Source: Pelagibius marinus (GTDB lineage Bacteria > Pseudomonadota > Alphaproteobacteria > Kiloniellales > Kiloniellaceae). Taken from it: a stretch of DNA of 64,000 nt. Shown here one piece after another: positions 7,995 to 15,648 of the stretch. The first letter of the stretch is position 1. Every line of letters starts with the position of its first letter. A program made the position numbers and the translations under genes. The stretch is taken from positions 977,946 to 1,041,945 of the forward strand of contig NZ_JACSDK010000001.1 in NCBI RefSeq assembly GCF_014925385.1. The letters run 5' to 3'. Below the pieces are notes generated by a model, which worked only from the letters and a program-made list of their open reading frames with translations, was not told where the DNA came from and made no database searches.

Positions 7995-9263
7995 TTAGGC
8001 GGCGGCAGCCGAACGGTGCGTCTCTTCGAAGGCCTCGGCAAGGATGTCGAGGCCGGCATCGAGCTGCTCGGTCTTGATGGTCAGCGGTGCCAGGACCTTG
8101 ACCACTTCGTCGTGGGCGCCCGAGGTCTCGATGATCAGGCCGCGCTCGAAGGCGGCGGCGCAGATCGCCGAGGCGGTGTCGCCGTCGCCCACGTCGATGC
8201 CGCGGAACATGCCCCGGCCCTTGGTCGAATAGCCGTGCTTCTTGGCGATTCCAGCCAGGCGCCGGGCAAGGTGGTCGCCCTTGCCCTGCACGGCCCGGGC
8301 GAAGTCCGGATTGCGCCAGAACTTCTCCAGCGCCACCTTGGCGGTGACGAAGGCATGGTTGTTGCCGCGGAAGGTGCCGTTGTGCTCGGCCGGGCCCCAG
8401 ACGTCGTGCTCCGGTTTCAGCAGCACCATGGCAAAGGGCAGGCCCATGCCCGAAAGCGACTTGGCCAGGGTCACGATGTCCGGCGAGATGCCCATCTCCT
8501 CGAAGGAGAAGAAGCTGCCGGTGCGCCCGCAGCCGGCCTGGATGTCGTCGACGATCAGCAGGCTGCCGTGCTTGCGCGCCAGCTTCTCCAGGCGCTGCAT
8601 GAACTCGGCCGAGGCGACGTTCAAGCCGCCCTCGCCCTGCACCGTCTCGATGATGAAGGCCGCCGGCGCCGTCATGCCGCTGGAGGGGTCTTCCAGCATC
8701 TGCTCCAGCATCGCCAGGCTGTCCGCACCGCCTTCCAGGTAGCCGTCGTAGGGCACCCGCGTCACGCCCTCCAACGGCACGCCCGCCCCGCCGCGGTGAT
8801 AGCCGTTGCCGGTGCAGGCCAGCGCCCCCAGGGTGACGCCGTGGAAGCCGTTGGTGAAGGCGACGACCTGCTGGCGGCCGGTCACCTTGCGGGCCAGCTT
8901 CAGGGCCGCCTCGACGGCGTTGGCGCCCGTCGGGCCGGTGAACTGCAGGCGGTAGTCCATGTCGCGCGGCTGCAGGACGATTTCCTCGAAGGCCTTGATG
9001 AAGTCGGCCTTGGCCTCGGTGTACATGTCCAGGCCGTGGGTCACGCCGTCGCGCAGGATATAGTCGACCAGCGCCAGCTTCATGTCCGGATCGTTGTGGC
9101 CGTAGTTCAGCGTCGAGCAGCCGGCCAGGAAATCGATGTAGCGGCGGCCGTCCTCGGCGATCAGCTCGGCGCCGCTGGCGCGCTCAAACAGCACCGGGAA
9201 GCTGCGGCAGTAGCTGCGGATTTCGGATTCTCTGCGGGTAAAGGTATCGAGTGCCGAGGACAT
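7995..9263 (-). CDS. ectB: Diaminobutyrate-2-oxoglutarate transaminase (EctB)
   Basis: 422 residues from the ATG at 9263 ([20 protein letters not shown]). The frame is open upstream but overlaps ectA there, and this ATG has AAAGAGG before it. It is a class III aminotransferase: [18 protein letters not shown] binds the PLP phosphate, [13 protein letters not shown] holds the cofactor-stacking Asp, and [14 protein letters not shown] holds the Schiff-base lysine. It makes 2,4-diaminobutyrate from aspartate semialdehyde and glutamate. It lies between ectA and ectC in one operon. Confidence 0.97.
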   Translation of the reverse strand: MSSALDTFTRRESEIRSYCRSFPVLFERASGAELIAEDGRRYIDFLAGCSTLNYGHNDPDMKLALVDYILRDGVTHGLDMYTEAKADFIKAFEEIVLQPRDMDYRLQFTGPTGANAVEAALKLARKVTGRQQVVAFTNGFHGVTLGALACTGNGYHRGGAGVPLEGVTRVPYDGYLEGGADSLAMLEQMLEDPSSGMTAPAAFIIETVQGEGGLNVASAEFMQRLEKLARKHGSLLIVDDIQAGCGRTGSFFSFEEMGISPDIVTLAKSLSGMGLPFAMVLLKPEHDVWGPAEHNGTFRGNNHAFVTAKVALEKFWRNPDFARAVQGKGDHLARRLAGIAKKHGYSTKGRGMFRGIDVGDGDTASAICAAAFERGLIIETSGAHDEVVKVLAPLTIKTEQLDAGLDILAEAFEETHRSAAAA

Positions 9264-9325
9264 GGAGGGACCTCTTTCTTTGTTGCGGGAAGCGATGTCG
9301 GGAAAGTTGTGCGGAGCCCGGAGGC

Positions 9326-9877
9326 TCAGGCGGCGCTCTGCAGCGCGATGCGGTCGAAGGGACCGATCTCCACCAGATGCTCGGTGGCGTGGGCGCCGCC
9401 GAAGTGGGTCTCGCGCTCGAAGTGCGCGTCGTCGGCCATGGGCGCGTCCAGGTCGTCGGCGATGGCGCGGAACAGCGCCCAGGACGCCTTGTTGTCGCGT
9501 GTGATGGTGCTGTGGATGTGACGCACCTGGCGGCATTCCGGGCGCTGCAGCAGCTCGCGGATCAGGCGCTTGGCCACGCCGCGGCCGCGGGCGTCGGGAT
9601 GCACGGCGACCTGCCAGACGAAAAGCGTGTCCGGCGACTCAGGAGGCCTGTAGCCGGAGATCCAGCCGACGGGCTCGCCGTCGAGCTCTGCCAGGGCGCA
9701 GGTGCCGGCGAAATGCGAGCACTGCAGCAGATTGCAGTACATCGAATTGTCGTCCAGCTTCTCGATGCTCTTGATCAGGTTCCACACCTTGGCGCCGTCG
9801 GCCTTCTTCGGCTTGCGGAATCGCAAGGCGCCCGCGGTGCGGGCCTTGGGGGATTTCAGAGCGGTTTCCAACTGCAT
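9326..9877 (-). CDS. ectA: L-2,4-diaminobutyric acid acetyltransferase (EctA)
   Basis: 183 residues with a GNAT fold. LRFRKPKKADGAKVWNLIKSIEKLDDNSMYCNLLQCSHFAGTC is the EctA N-terminal signature, VWQVAVHPDARGRGVAKRLI is the acetyl-CoA-binding motif A, and HIHSTITRDNKASWALF follows. It acetylates diaminobutyrate at the gamma nitrogen. It is the first gene of the leftward ect operon and faces the divergent regulator gene ectR. Confidence 0.97.
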   Translation of the reverse strand: MQLETALKSPKARTAGALRFRKPKKADGAKVWNLIKSIEKLDDNSMYCNLLQCSHFAGTCALAELDGEPVGWISGYRPPESPDTLFVWQVAVHPDARGRGVAKRLIRELLQRPECRQVRHIHSTITRDNKASWALFRAIADDLDAPMADDAHFERETHFGGAHATEHLVEIGPFDRIALQSAA

Positions 9878-10174
9878 TTTTTGTTCGTCTCCAAGCGGCG
9901 AGGACGCCAGATACTTTGTCCGTCAAACTAATTTGTCAACCGTAAAGGGAGCGTAAAACTTACGGGCATCTCGTTGAAAATCCTCAATACGCGCAGAAAA
10001 TAAGCGAAAACGCGATGTCTCAAAAATTCGTATGAAGTTTTAATGTCAAAGCGTTTTTGAACTGAGCCGAAAATATCTTTAGTTAGGAGAACTAAAAGCG
10101 GGTCTTGGCCGCCCCGCAGCCGCACCCTAGGATCGAGTCGACGACAGGCGAGTTTTCGAGAGTTCGGGGATCCC
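9878..10174. promoter_or_regulatory. Divergent ectA/ectR control region
   Basis: An AT-rich 297 bp spacer in otherwise GC-rich DNA. On the minus strand a perfect -35 TTGACA (9934-9939) lies 17 bp from a weak -10 AAGTAT (9911-9916), suitable for ectA. At 10078-10096 there is an inverted repeat, TTTAGTT-AGGAG-AACTAAA, a candidate site for the MarR-type EctR. EctR binding upstream of ectA is known in halophilic methanotrophs; the particular site here is inference. Confidence 0.55.
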
Positions 10175-10669
10175 TTGGCAGAAGTATCGCGGCGGCGCTC
10201 CCAACAGGCCCTGACGGCCATGCGCCAAATCCTGCGCGCGACGGACAACTATGCGCGCAAGCTGTCACGGGAGACCGGCCTGACGGCCTCTCAGTTGCTG
10301 CTCCTGCAGGTGCTCGACGAGCACGGCGAGACCACCGCCGGCCAGATCGCCGGGCATATGGGCATCACCCAGGCGACCACCACCAGCCTGCTGCACAAGC
10401 TGGAGGCCGGCGGCCTGGTCCATCGCCAGCGCGGCGACGCCGACCGTCGCCAGGTCTGGCTGTCGCTGACCGAGGCCGGGCGCGAGAAACTGGCCGCCGC
10501 GCCGGACGGGCTGCAGGAGAATTTCCGGGAGCGTTTCGAAAACCTGGAATCCTGGGAGCAGGCCATGCTGGTGGCGGCCCTGGAGCGGGTCGTCGCCCTG
10601 CTGGATGCCGAAAGCCTGGACGCGGCGCCGGTGCTGGACGTGGGCGCCATCGACCGCGAGCAGCACTAG
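10175..10669 (+). CDS. ectR: MarR family regulator of ectoine genes (EctR-like)
   Basis: 164 residues from a TTG start (alternative ATG at 10220). It has a winged helix: LTASQLLLLQVLDEHGETTAGQIAGHMGITQATTTSLLHKLEAGGLVHRQ, with the wing GDADRRQVWLSLTEAGRE, flanked by dimerisation helices. It is transcribed away from ectABC-ask, the arrangement seen for EctR repressors. The functional call rests mainly on this position. The TTG start has GGGGA 5 bp upstream, which favours it. Confidence 0.85.
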   Translation: MAEVSRRRSQQALTAMRQILRATDNYARKLSRETGLTASQLLLLQVLDEHGETTAGQIAGHMGITQATTTSLLHKLEAGGLVHRQRGDADRRQVWLSLTEAGREKLAAAPDGLQENFRERFENLESWEQAMLVAALERVVALLDAESLDAAPVLDVGAIDREQH

Positions 10670-10693
10670 CTGCCTCTCTGCCGGCGGGCGCCC

Positions 10694-11038
10694 TTAGCGG
10701 CTGACCACCACCATCTTCTCGATGACGTCGTCCATTTCCCGGTCGTCGACCAGGATGTGCAGCGCCTCCAGCGTCGGCAGCAGGTTGCTGCGCTTGCCCA
10801 CGCGGATCACCGGGTTCTTGCCGGGGATCAGCATGGTGCGTTCGCCGAAGTTGAGGCGCAGGTAGAGGATGCCGTCCTCCTCGAACCACCAGGGCGCCGG
10901 CTGCTTGTAGGTCATGCGCTTGACGGTCTCGCCGTCCTGCTCGACGTACTCGTGGCTCGGGTAGGTGAAGTCGGCGTCGTGCGCCAGGCCGATCTGGTGG
11001 CTCAGGCCCTCCAGAAAAATGCGGCGCAGGTCTTCCAT
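10694..11038 (-). CDS. Small DUF6641-like protein, N-terminus uncertain
   Basis: 114 residues from the ATG at 11038. The protein ends in a conserved-looking LIPGKNPVIRVGKRSNLLPTLEALHILVDDREMDDVIEKMVV, which resembles the end of DUF6641 proteins of unknown function. Upstream of the ATG the same frame stays open and reads EELDFVVPARPPRTDNPARR then KKLVNRR, which looks coding and family-like, yet has no ATG, GTG or TTG. The true start may therefore be non-canonical, or a frameshift may be present. Confidence 0.6.
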   Translation of the reverse strand: MEDLRRIFLEGLSHQIGLAHDADFTYPSHEYVEQDGETVKRMTYKQPAPWWFEEDGILYLRLNFGERTMLIPGKNPVIRVGKRSNLLPTLEALHILVDDREMDDVIEKMVVVSR

Positions 11039-11499
11039 GCGGCGGTTGACCAGCTTCTTGCGGCGCGCCGGATTGTCGGTCCGCGGCGGGCGCGCCGGGA
11101 CGACGAAGTCGAGTTCTTCACGCGAAACGGAAAGGGGGCGTGAGACGGGAATGGGGGGCCTCCAGGCGCTTCTTGCGCCGGCTGTGAACAGGGAGGCGGA
11201 GACTATCCGAAGTGTCGCATATTGTCAAAATGCGACACTCGAGTCGTATTTACGACAAATCAAGTATTGTTCCGCAGGAGAAAACTATCGGTGTTTCAAC
11301 GGATCTGCCCGGTCCTTCCGGGGATCTTTCGCCGCCCGGGCGCCGATTCCCGATGATCGCCGGAGCGGCGGCGAAGAATATTTTTGAGGCATTCCGGTAG
11401 TTTGCGCTGCTCTCGCGCCTTGTCGGGCGGATCGCCGGAATGATAGCCTCGCCGCACTCCACCGAGGCGCGAACAGGACAGTCAGAGGCATCCAAGGTC
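11039..11499. other. Intergenic region with two palindromes
   Basis: 461 bp between a minus-strand and a plus-strand gene. It holds the possible N-terminal extension of the upstream gene (to about 11130) and two dyads. AGTGTCGCAT (11211-11220) pairs perfectly with ATGCGACACT (11230-11239). GTCGTA-TT-TACGAC lies at 11243-11256. These look like operators for one or both flanking genes. The short reading frames here lack codon bias and are not called. Confidence 0.6.
11211..11256. promoter_or_regulatory. Adjacent dyad symmetries, candidate operator
   Basis: A perfect 10-bp inverted repeat with a 9-bp spacer (11211-11239) is followed 3 bp later by a 6-bp inverted repeat with a 2-bp spacer (11243-11256). 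The DNA is AT-rich relative to its surroundings. I cannot assign a regulator. Confidence 0.5.
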
Positions 11500-11847
11500 A
11501 TGGCAGCGAGCCCGCAGATCTCCTTCGACGACTTCATGAAAATCGACGTGCGGGTCGGCACCATCGTCGACGCCCAGCCCTTTCCCGAGGCGCGGCGCCC
11601 GGCCATCAAGCTGTGGGTCGACCTGGGCGAGGAGATCGGCGTGAAGAAGTCCTCTGCCCAGATCACCGTGCACTACGACGCGGAGCACCTGGTCGGCAAG
11701 CAGGTCGCCGCGGTGGTGAACTTCCCGCCGCGCCAGATCGGCAAGTTCATGTCCGAGGTCCTGGTGCTGGGCTTTCCCGACGGCGAGGGCGAGGTGGTGC
11801 TGGTGACCGCCGACCAGCCGGTCCCCAACGGCGGCCGGCTGTACTGA
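11500..11847 (+). CDS. csaA: CsaA-type tRNA-binding protein
   Basis: 115 residues. ISFDDFMKIDVRVGTIVDAQPFPEARRPAIKLWVDLG followed by KKSSAQITVHYDAEHLVGKQVAAVVNFPPRQIGKFMSEVLVLGF is the free-standing EMAP/MetG C-terminal OB-fold found in CsaA, which binds tRNA and has been described as an export-linked chaperone in Bacillus. The frame is open to 11440, but ATG at 11500 starts the family-typical MAASPQISFDDF. Confidence 0.9.
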   Translation: MAASPQISFDDFMKIDVRVGTIVDAQPFPEARRPAIKLWVDLGEEIGVKKSSAQITVHYDAEHLVGKQVAAVVNFPPRQIGKFMSEVLVLGFPDGEGEVVLVTADQPVPNGGRLY

Positions 11848-12002
11848 CGCTTTCCCGGAACCGACGAGAAGCTGTCCGTGACCCGATCGTCGCTCCCCTG
11901 CAGGCCGGCCATTTCCGGCCGCAGTACCGAAAGCGCATTTGTGCTAGGTTTGGGGGGCAGGGAGATGTAGTCGGGCGCCAGTAACGCTGGGCGAGGATTC
12001 CG

Positions 12003-13643
12003 ATGATCAAGCCGTCGGATGAACTTGGACAGGGCCGCCGTTCGTACGATGCGAGAGCGTGGCGCGATGCCTTCGAATATCTTTCGCGGGCTGACGAAGA
12101 GGAACCGCTGCGCGCCGAGGACCTCGAGCGATTCGCGGTAGCCGCCTACCTGACCGGCGAGGACGACAGATTCCTCGAAATCCTGGGCCGCGCCTACAAA
12201 GCCTATCTGGACGCTGACCAACCTGCCCGCGCTCTCCGCTGCGCCTTCTGGATCGGCCTGACGCTGCTGTTACGCGGCGAAACCGGCCGCGGCACCGGGT
12301 GGATTTCCGGCGCACAGCGGCTCATGCAACGCGAGGGGCTGGATTGCGTCGAGCAAGGTTACCTGCTGCTGCCCTCCGCAGAGCAGAGCCTGGGCGGCGA
12401 CGATTTTGACACGGCATCCAAGACGGCCGCTGAAGCGCTCGAAATCGGCGAGCGGTTCGGTGACATCGATCTCATCGCCTGTGCCCGGCATGTGCAGGGG
12501 CGGGTGCTGATGGGCCAGGGACAGGTCGAGCAAGGCCTTGCCTGCCTGGACGAGGCGATGGTGGCGGTTACCTCGGGCGACTTGTTTCCGATGATGACCG
12601 GGCTCGTCTACTGCAGCGTGATCGATGCTTGCCAGCAGTTCTATGCTTTGGCGCGCGCCTGGGAGTGGACGACCGCCCTGGCGAGCTGGTGCGCCGAGCA
12701 GCCCCAGATGGTCGCCTTCACCAGCTCATGTCTGATCCATCGCTCGGAAATCATGACGTTGCACGGCGCCTGGTCGGACGCGATCGAGGAGGCGCAGCGC
12801 GCCTGCGAAAGCCGGACCGCGAGACCCGACACCCAACAGCCTGCCGCGGCGTTTTACCGGCAGGCGGAGGTGCACCGTCTGAGGGGTGAGTTCGCCTTGG
12901 CCGAAGAAGGGTATCGCAGCGCCAGCCGGCGGGGGTTCGAGCCGCAACCGGGCTTGGCCCTCTTGCGACTGGCACAGGGAGATACAGTTGCCGCGGCTGC
13001 GGCGATCCGCCGGATCGTGGACGCGACCAGCAATCGGCCCCAACGCGCGAAGCTGCTGCCCGCCTACGTCGAGATCATGCTCGCCGCGAAGGACATCGAA
13101 GCCGCTCGCGGCGCCTGCCGGGAACTGGCGGGCATCGCCGAGGGCTTCAAGGCGGAGGCCATGGAAGCGATGGCTGCCCATGCCAGAGGAACGGTCGACC
13201 TGGCCGAGGATGATGCAACAGCCGCGCTCGGTTCGCTTCGCCAGGCCTTGGAGGCATGGCAGCGGCTGGAAGCGCCCTACGAGTTGGCACGGGCAAGGGT
13301 CGCGGCGGGACTGGCCTGCCGGGTGCTTGGCGATGACGAGGGCGCCAACCTGGAGTTCGACGCGGCGCGGGACGTCTTCGAGCGGCTCGGCGCCGCCCCC
13401 GACCTGCGCCGGGTGGCGGCGCTGACAGGTGAAGCGGCGGACCGGCCTTCGCATGGATTGACGCCGCGCGAACGCCAGGTCCTCAGCCTGGTGGCGATCG
13501 GCAAGACCAACAAAGCCATTGCCGCCGAGCTGGGCGTGAGCGGACGGACGGTGGAGCGCCATGTGAGCAACATCTTCAACAAGCTCGACGTTCCCTCGCG
13601 GGCCGCCGCCACCGCCTTCGCCTACGAGCACGATCTCATTTGA
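12003..13643 (+). CDS. LuxR-type regulator with N-terminal TPR-like repeats
   Basis: 546 residues. Residues 1-470 are helical repeats with TPR spacing (for example WRDAFEYLSRADEEEPLRAEDLERFAVAAYLTGEDDRF, then ALRCAFWIGLTLLLRGETGRG). The end is a LuxR/GerE helix-turn-helix, LTPRERQVLSLVAIGKTNKAIAAELGVSGRTVERHVSNIFNKL, about residues 480-530. There is no N-terminal P-loop, so it is a short relative of MalT/LAL regulators. It lies 140 bp upstream of a methyltransferase gene on the same strand, which may be its target or operon partner. Confidence 0.85.
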   Translation: MIKPSDELGQGRRSYDARAWRDAFEYLSRADEEEPLRAEDLERFAVAAYLTGEDDRFLEILGRAYKAYLDADQPARALRCAFWIGLTLLLRGETGRGTGWISGAQRLMQREGLDCVEQGYLLLPSAEQSLGGDDFDTASKTAAEALEIGERFGDIDLIACARHVQGRVLMGQGQVEQGLACLDEAMVAVTSGDLFPMMTGLVYCSVIDACQQFYALARAWEWTTALASWCAEQPQMVAFTSSCLIHRSEIMTLHGAWSDAIEEAQRACESRTARPDTQQPAAAFYRQAEVHRLRGEFALAEEGYRSASRRGFEPQPGLALLRLAQGDTVAAAAAIRRIVDATSNRPQRAKLLPAYVEIMLAAKDIEAARGACRELAGIAEGFKAEAMEAMAAHARGTVDLAEDDATAALGSLRQALEAWQRLEAPYELARARVAAGLACRVLGDDEGANLEFDAARDVFERLGAAPDLRRVAALTGEAADRPSHGLTPRERQVLSLVAIGKTNKAIAAELGVSGRTVERHVSNIFNKLDVPSRAAATAFAYEHDLI

Positions 13644-13783
13644 TCCCCCTCATTTGATCCCCTGCGCCGGATGGGTGATTCCACCCATGCGGGCGGTTCT
13701 CTCAAACTGGGTGGTTCTCCGGAAGCGGCGGGCCGCCGGCCCGCCGTAAGGTGGTGCGTCATGAGGAAGCCGAGGAGAGAGAC

Positions 13784-14635
13784 ATGGCCACAGTATCCGA
13801 AACAGCCGTCGCCACCGAGAAAGGTACCCGCGAGGCTTGGAACAAGATTGCCGAAGGCTACGACACCTTCGTCACGCCGACGCATATGTGGCTGGCCAAC
13901 GAGGGGCTGCGCCGCGCCGGCGTCGGGGACGGCACGCGGTTCCTCGATGTGGCTGCCGGCAGCGGCGCGCTCAGCATTCCTGCCGCGCGCCTCGGGGCAA
14001 AGGTTCTTTCCACCGACCTTTCGCCGTCGATGCTGGAGAAGCTCGAAGCACGCGCCCGCGACGAGGACCTGGACCTGGAGGTCCGTGTCATGGACGGTCA
14101 TGCCCTTGACCTGGATGACGGTACCTTCGACGTTTCCGGTTCTCAGTTCGGCGTCATGCTGTTCCCCGACATGCCGCGCGGCATAGCCGAGCTCGCTCGG
14201 GTCACCAGAGCCGGCGGGCGGGTGCTGATGACCGTCTACGGCGCGCCCGAGAAGATCGAGTTCTTCGGCTTCTTCGTGCACGCGATCCGCTCCGTCGTGC
14301 CCGGCTTCACCGGCCCGCCGATGGATCCCCCTCCGCTGCCGTTTCAGCTGCAGGATCCGGAGAGGCTGCGCAAAGAGCTGTGCCGCGTGGGTCTGAAAGA
14401 CGTCCGTGTCGACACGATCACCGAGAAGCTGGAGTTCACCACGGGCCGGCAGTTGTGGAACTGGCTGACCACCAGCAACCCGATCGTGGAAACCGTTCTC
14501 GGCGAGCTGCATCTCACTGAGGATCAGCGGGAGCAGGTTCGGCAGTCGCTCGACCAGATGATCGAAAAGCGCTCCGGCGGCCAGGGGCCCGCCGTCCTCA
14601 CGAACCCGGTCAATATCGGCATTGGGACGAAGTAG
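13784..14635 (+). CDS. Class I SAM-dependent methyltransferase
   Basis: 283 residues from ATG at 13784 with GAGGAGAG upstream. REAWNKIAEGYDTFVTPTHMWLANEGL leads into motif I, FLDVAAGSGALSIPAARLG. Then come the acidic strand end VLSTDLSPSML, VRVMDGHALDLDDGTFDVSGSQFGVMLFPD (motifs II/III), and a C-terminal helical cap. It belongs to the UbiE/Methyltransf_11 group. The substrate is unknown. The upstream LuxR-type gene and this one look like a regulator-enzyme pair. Confidence 0.85.
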   Translation: MATVSETAVATEKGTREAWNKIAEGYDTFVTPTHMWLANEGLRRAGVGDGTRFLDVAAGSGALSIPAARLGAKVLSTDLSPSMLEKLEARARDEDLDLEVRVMDGHALDLDDGTFDVSGSQFGVMLFPDMPRGIAELARVTRAGGRVLMTVYGAPEKIEFFGFFVHAIRSVVPGFTGPPMDPPPLPFQLQDPERLRKELCRVGLKDVRVDTITEKLEFTTGRQLWNWLTTSNPIVETVLGELHLTEDQREQVRQSLDQMIEKRSGGQGPAVLTNPVNIGIGTK

Positions 14636-14646
14636 GCAGAACAGCC

Positions 14647-14677
14647 GCAGGGGGTGGCGGCACGCGGTGCCCCCTGC
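14647..14677. terminator. Hairpin between convergent genes
   Basis: GCAGGGGG (14647-14654) pairs with CCCCCTGC (14670-14677), with further partial pairing inside. There is no T-run on either side, so it is a weak, possibly Rho-assisted, bidirectional terminator. Confidence 0.4.
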
Positions 14678-14691
14678 CCCTGCCGGCGCGC

Positions 14692-15474
14692 TCAGGTGAT
14701 GTTGAAGCGCTGCAGGACGTCGGCGAGGTCGTCGCCGAACTGGGCGCCGCGGCGGATCAGGCCGACGTTCATCGGCAGGGCCTTCAGGTCCGGATGGTCC
14801 GGGTCGAGGCTGGTCAGCAGGGCCACCGGGATCGACTTGGTCGCCGGCATGGCGGCCAGGGCACAGGCCAGGTCGACGCCGCTCATGCGCGGCATGACCT
14901 GCGAGGTGATCACCAGGTCCGGCTTGGTCTCGAGGATCAGTTCCAGCGCCTCGATGGGGTTCATCACCGTGGCGACGCGATAGCCGCAGGCCGCCAGCTC
15001 GCGGCCCACCACCTTGGCGGCCGAGCGCTGCGGGATGATCACGGTGACGTCCTTGTCCATCACCGTCACGTCTTCGACGTTGAAGGTGTTCTGCTGCGGC
15101 AGCGCGCGCAGCACGGCGGCCACGTCCTCGACGTCGACGGCCTCGCCGTCCAGCACCGCCGAGATGCGGTCGGCGAAGGCGATCAGGTCGTCGGCCTGCT
15201 TGTGGTCGACGGCGTCGATCTCGCTGAGGTATTCGTCCAGGCGGTGGGTCAGGGGGCCGAAGCCGACCAGGTTCACCGCGCGGGCCTTCATGCGCAGGTT
15301 GGCCGATTCCTGGGCCAGGGCCTTGGCGGCTTCCTTGGGGTTGAGGACGCCGTTCTTCACCTGCTGGACGCGCAGCTCCAGGTTACTGACGAGATCGCGC
15401 GCCTCGTCGAGCACTTCGCTCTCAAGCTGAGAATCGAGCTCTTCTTCCGAAATCAACCCACGCGTGGTGGCCAT
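14692..15474 (-). CDS. Degenerate Hpt-receiver protein
   Basis: 260 residues. Residues 10-110 form an Hpt-like helical bundle, but the region where the phosphorylatable histidine would sit reads SANLRMKARAVNLVGFGPL, with no His. Residues 142-260 look like a receiver domain. The acidic pocket is replaced by VIIPQRS, the phospho-acceptor Asp by Ser191 in DLVITSQVMPRMSG, and the conserved Lys by Arg, while Thr221 is kept. It therefore probably works by binding rather than by phosphotransfer. No chemotaxis or kinase gene is in the same operon; the EnvZ-like kinase gene lies just upstream on the same strand. Confidence 0.65.
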   Translation of the reverse strand: MATTRGLISEEELDSQLESEVLDEARDLVSNLELRVQQVKNGVLNPKEAAKALAQESANLRMKARAVNLVGFGPLTHRLDEYLSEIDAVDHKQADDLIAFADRISAVLDGEAVDVEDVAAVLRALPQQNTFNVEDVTVMDKDVTVIIPQRSAAKVVGRELAACGYRVATVMNPIEALELILETKPDLVITSQVMPRMSGVDLACALAAMPATKSIPVALLTSLDPDHPDLKALPMNVGLIRRGAQFGDDLADVLQRFNIT

Positions 15475-15648
15475 GCCCTTAGCTCCGTAACCTGCTTCTG
15501 CGGGAAACTGACGGCGGTCAGCGGCGCCAGCTTAGACGCCAAGAGTTAAGGCTGTATAAATAAAATGAACCTCCGGTTGCGGGTCCGCGGGCCCCTTCCC
15601 CCGGCCGATTTTGCGGCGCGATACAGGGGCGATTTCGGGAGGGAGGTT

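Noticed and set aside
11212..11400. Short frame of 62 codons in the spacer before csaA
   Set aside because: It overlaps palindromes, has no ribosome site and shows no codon preference.
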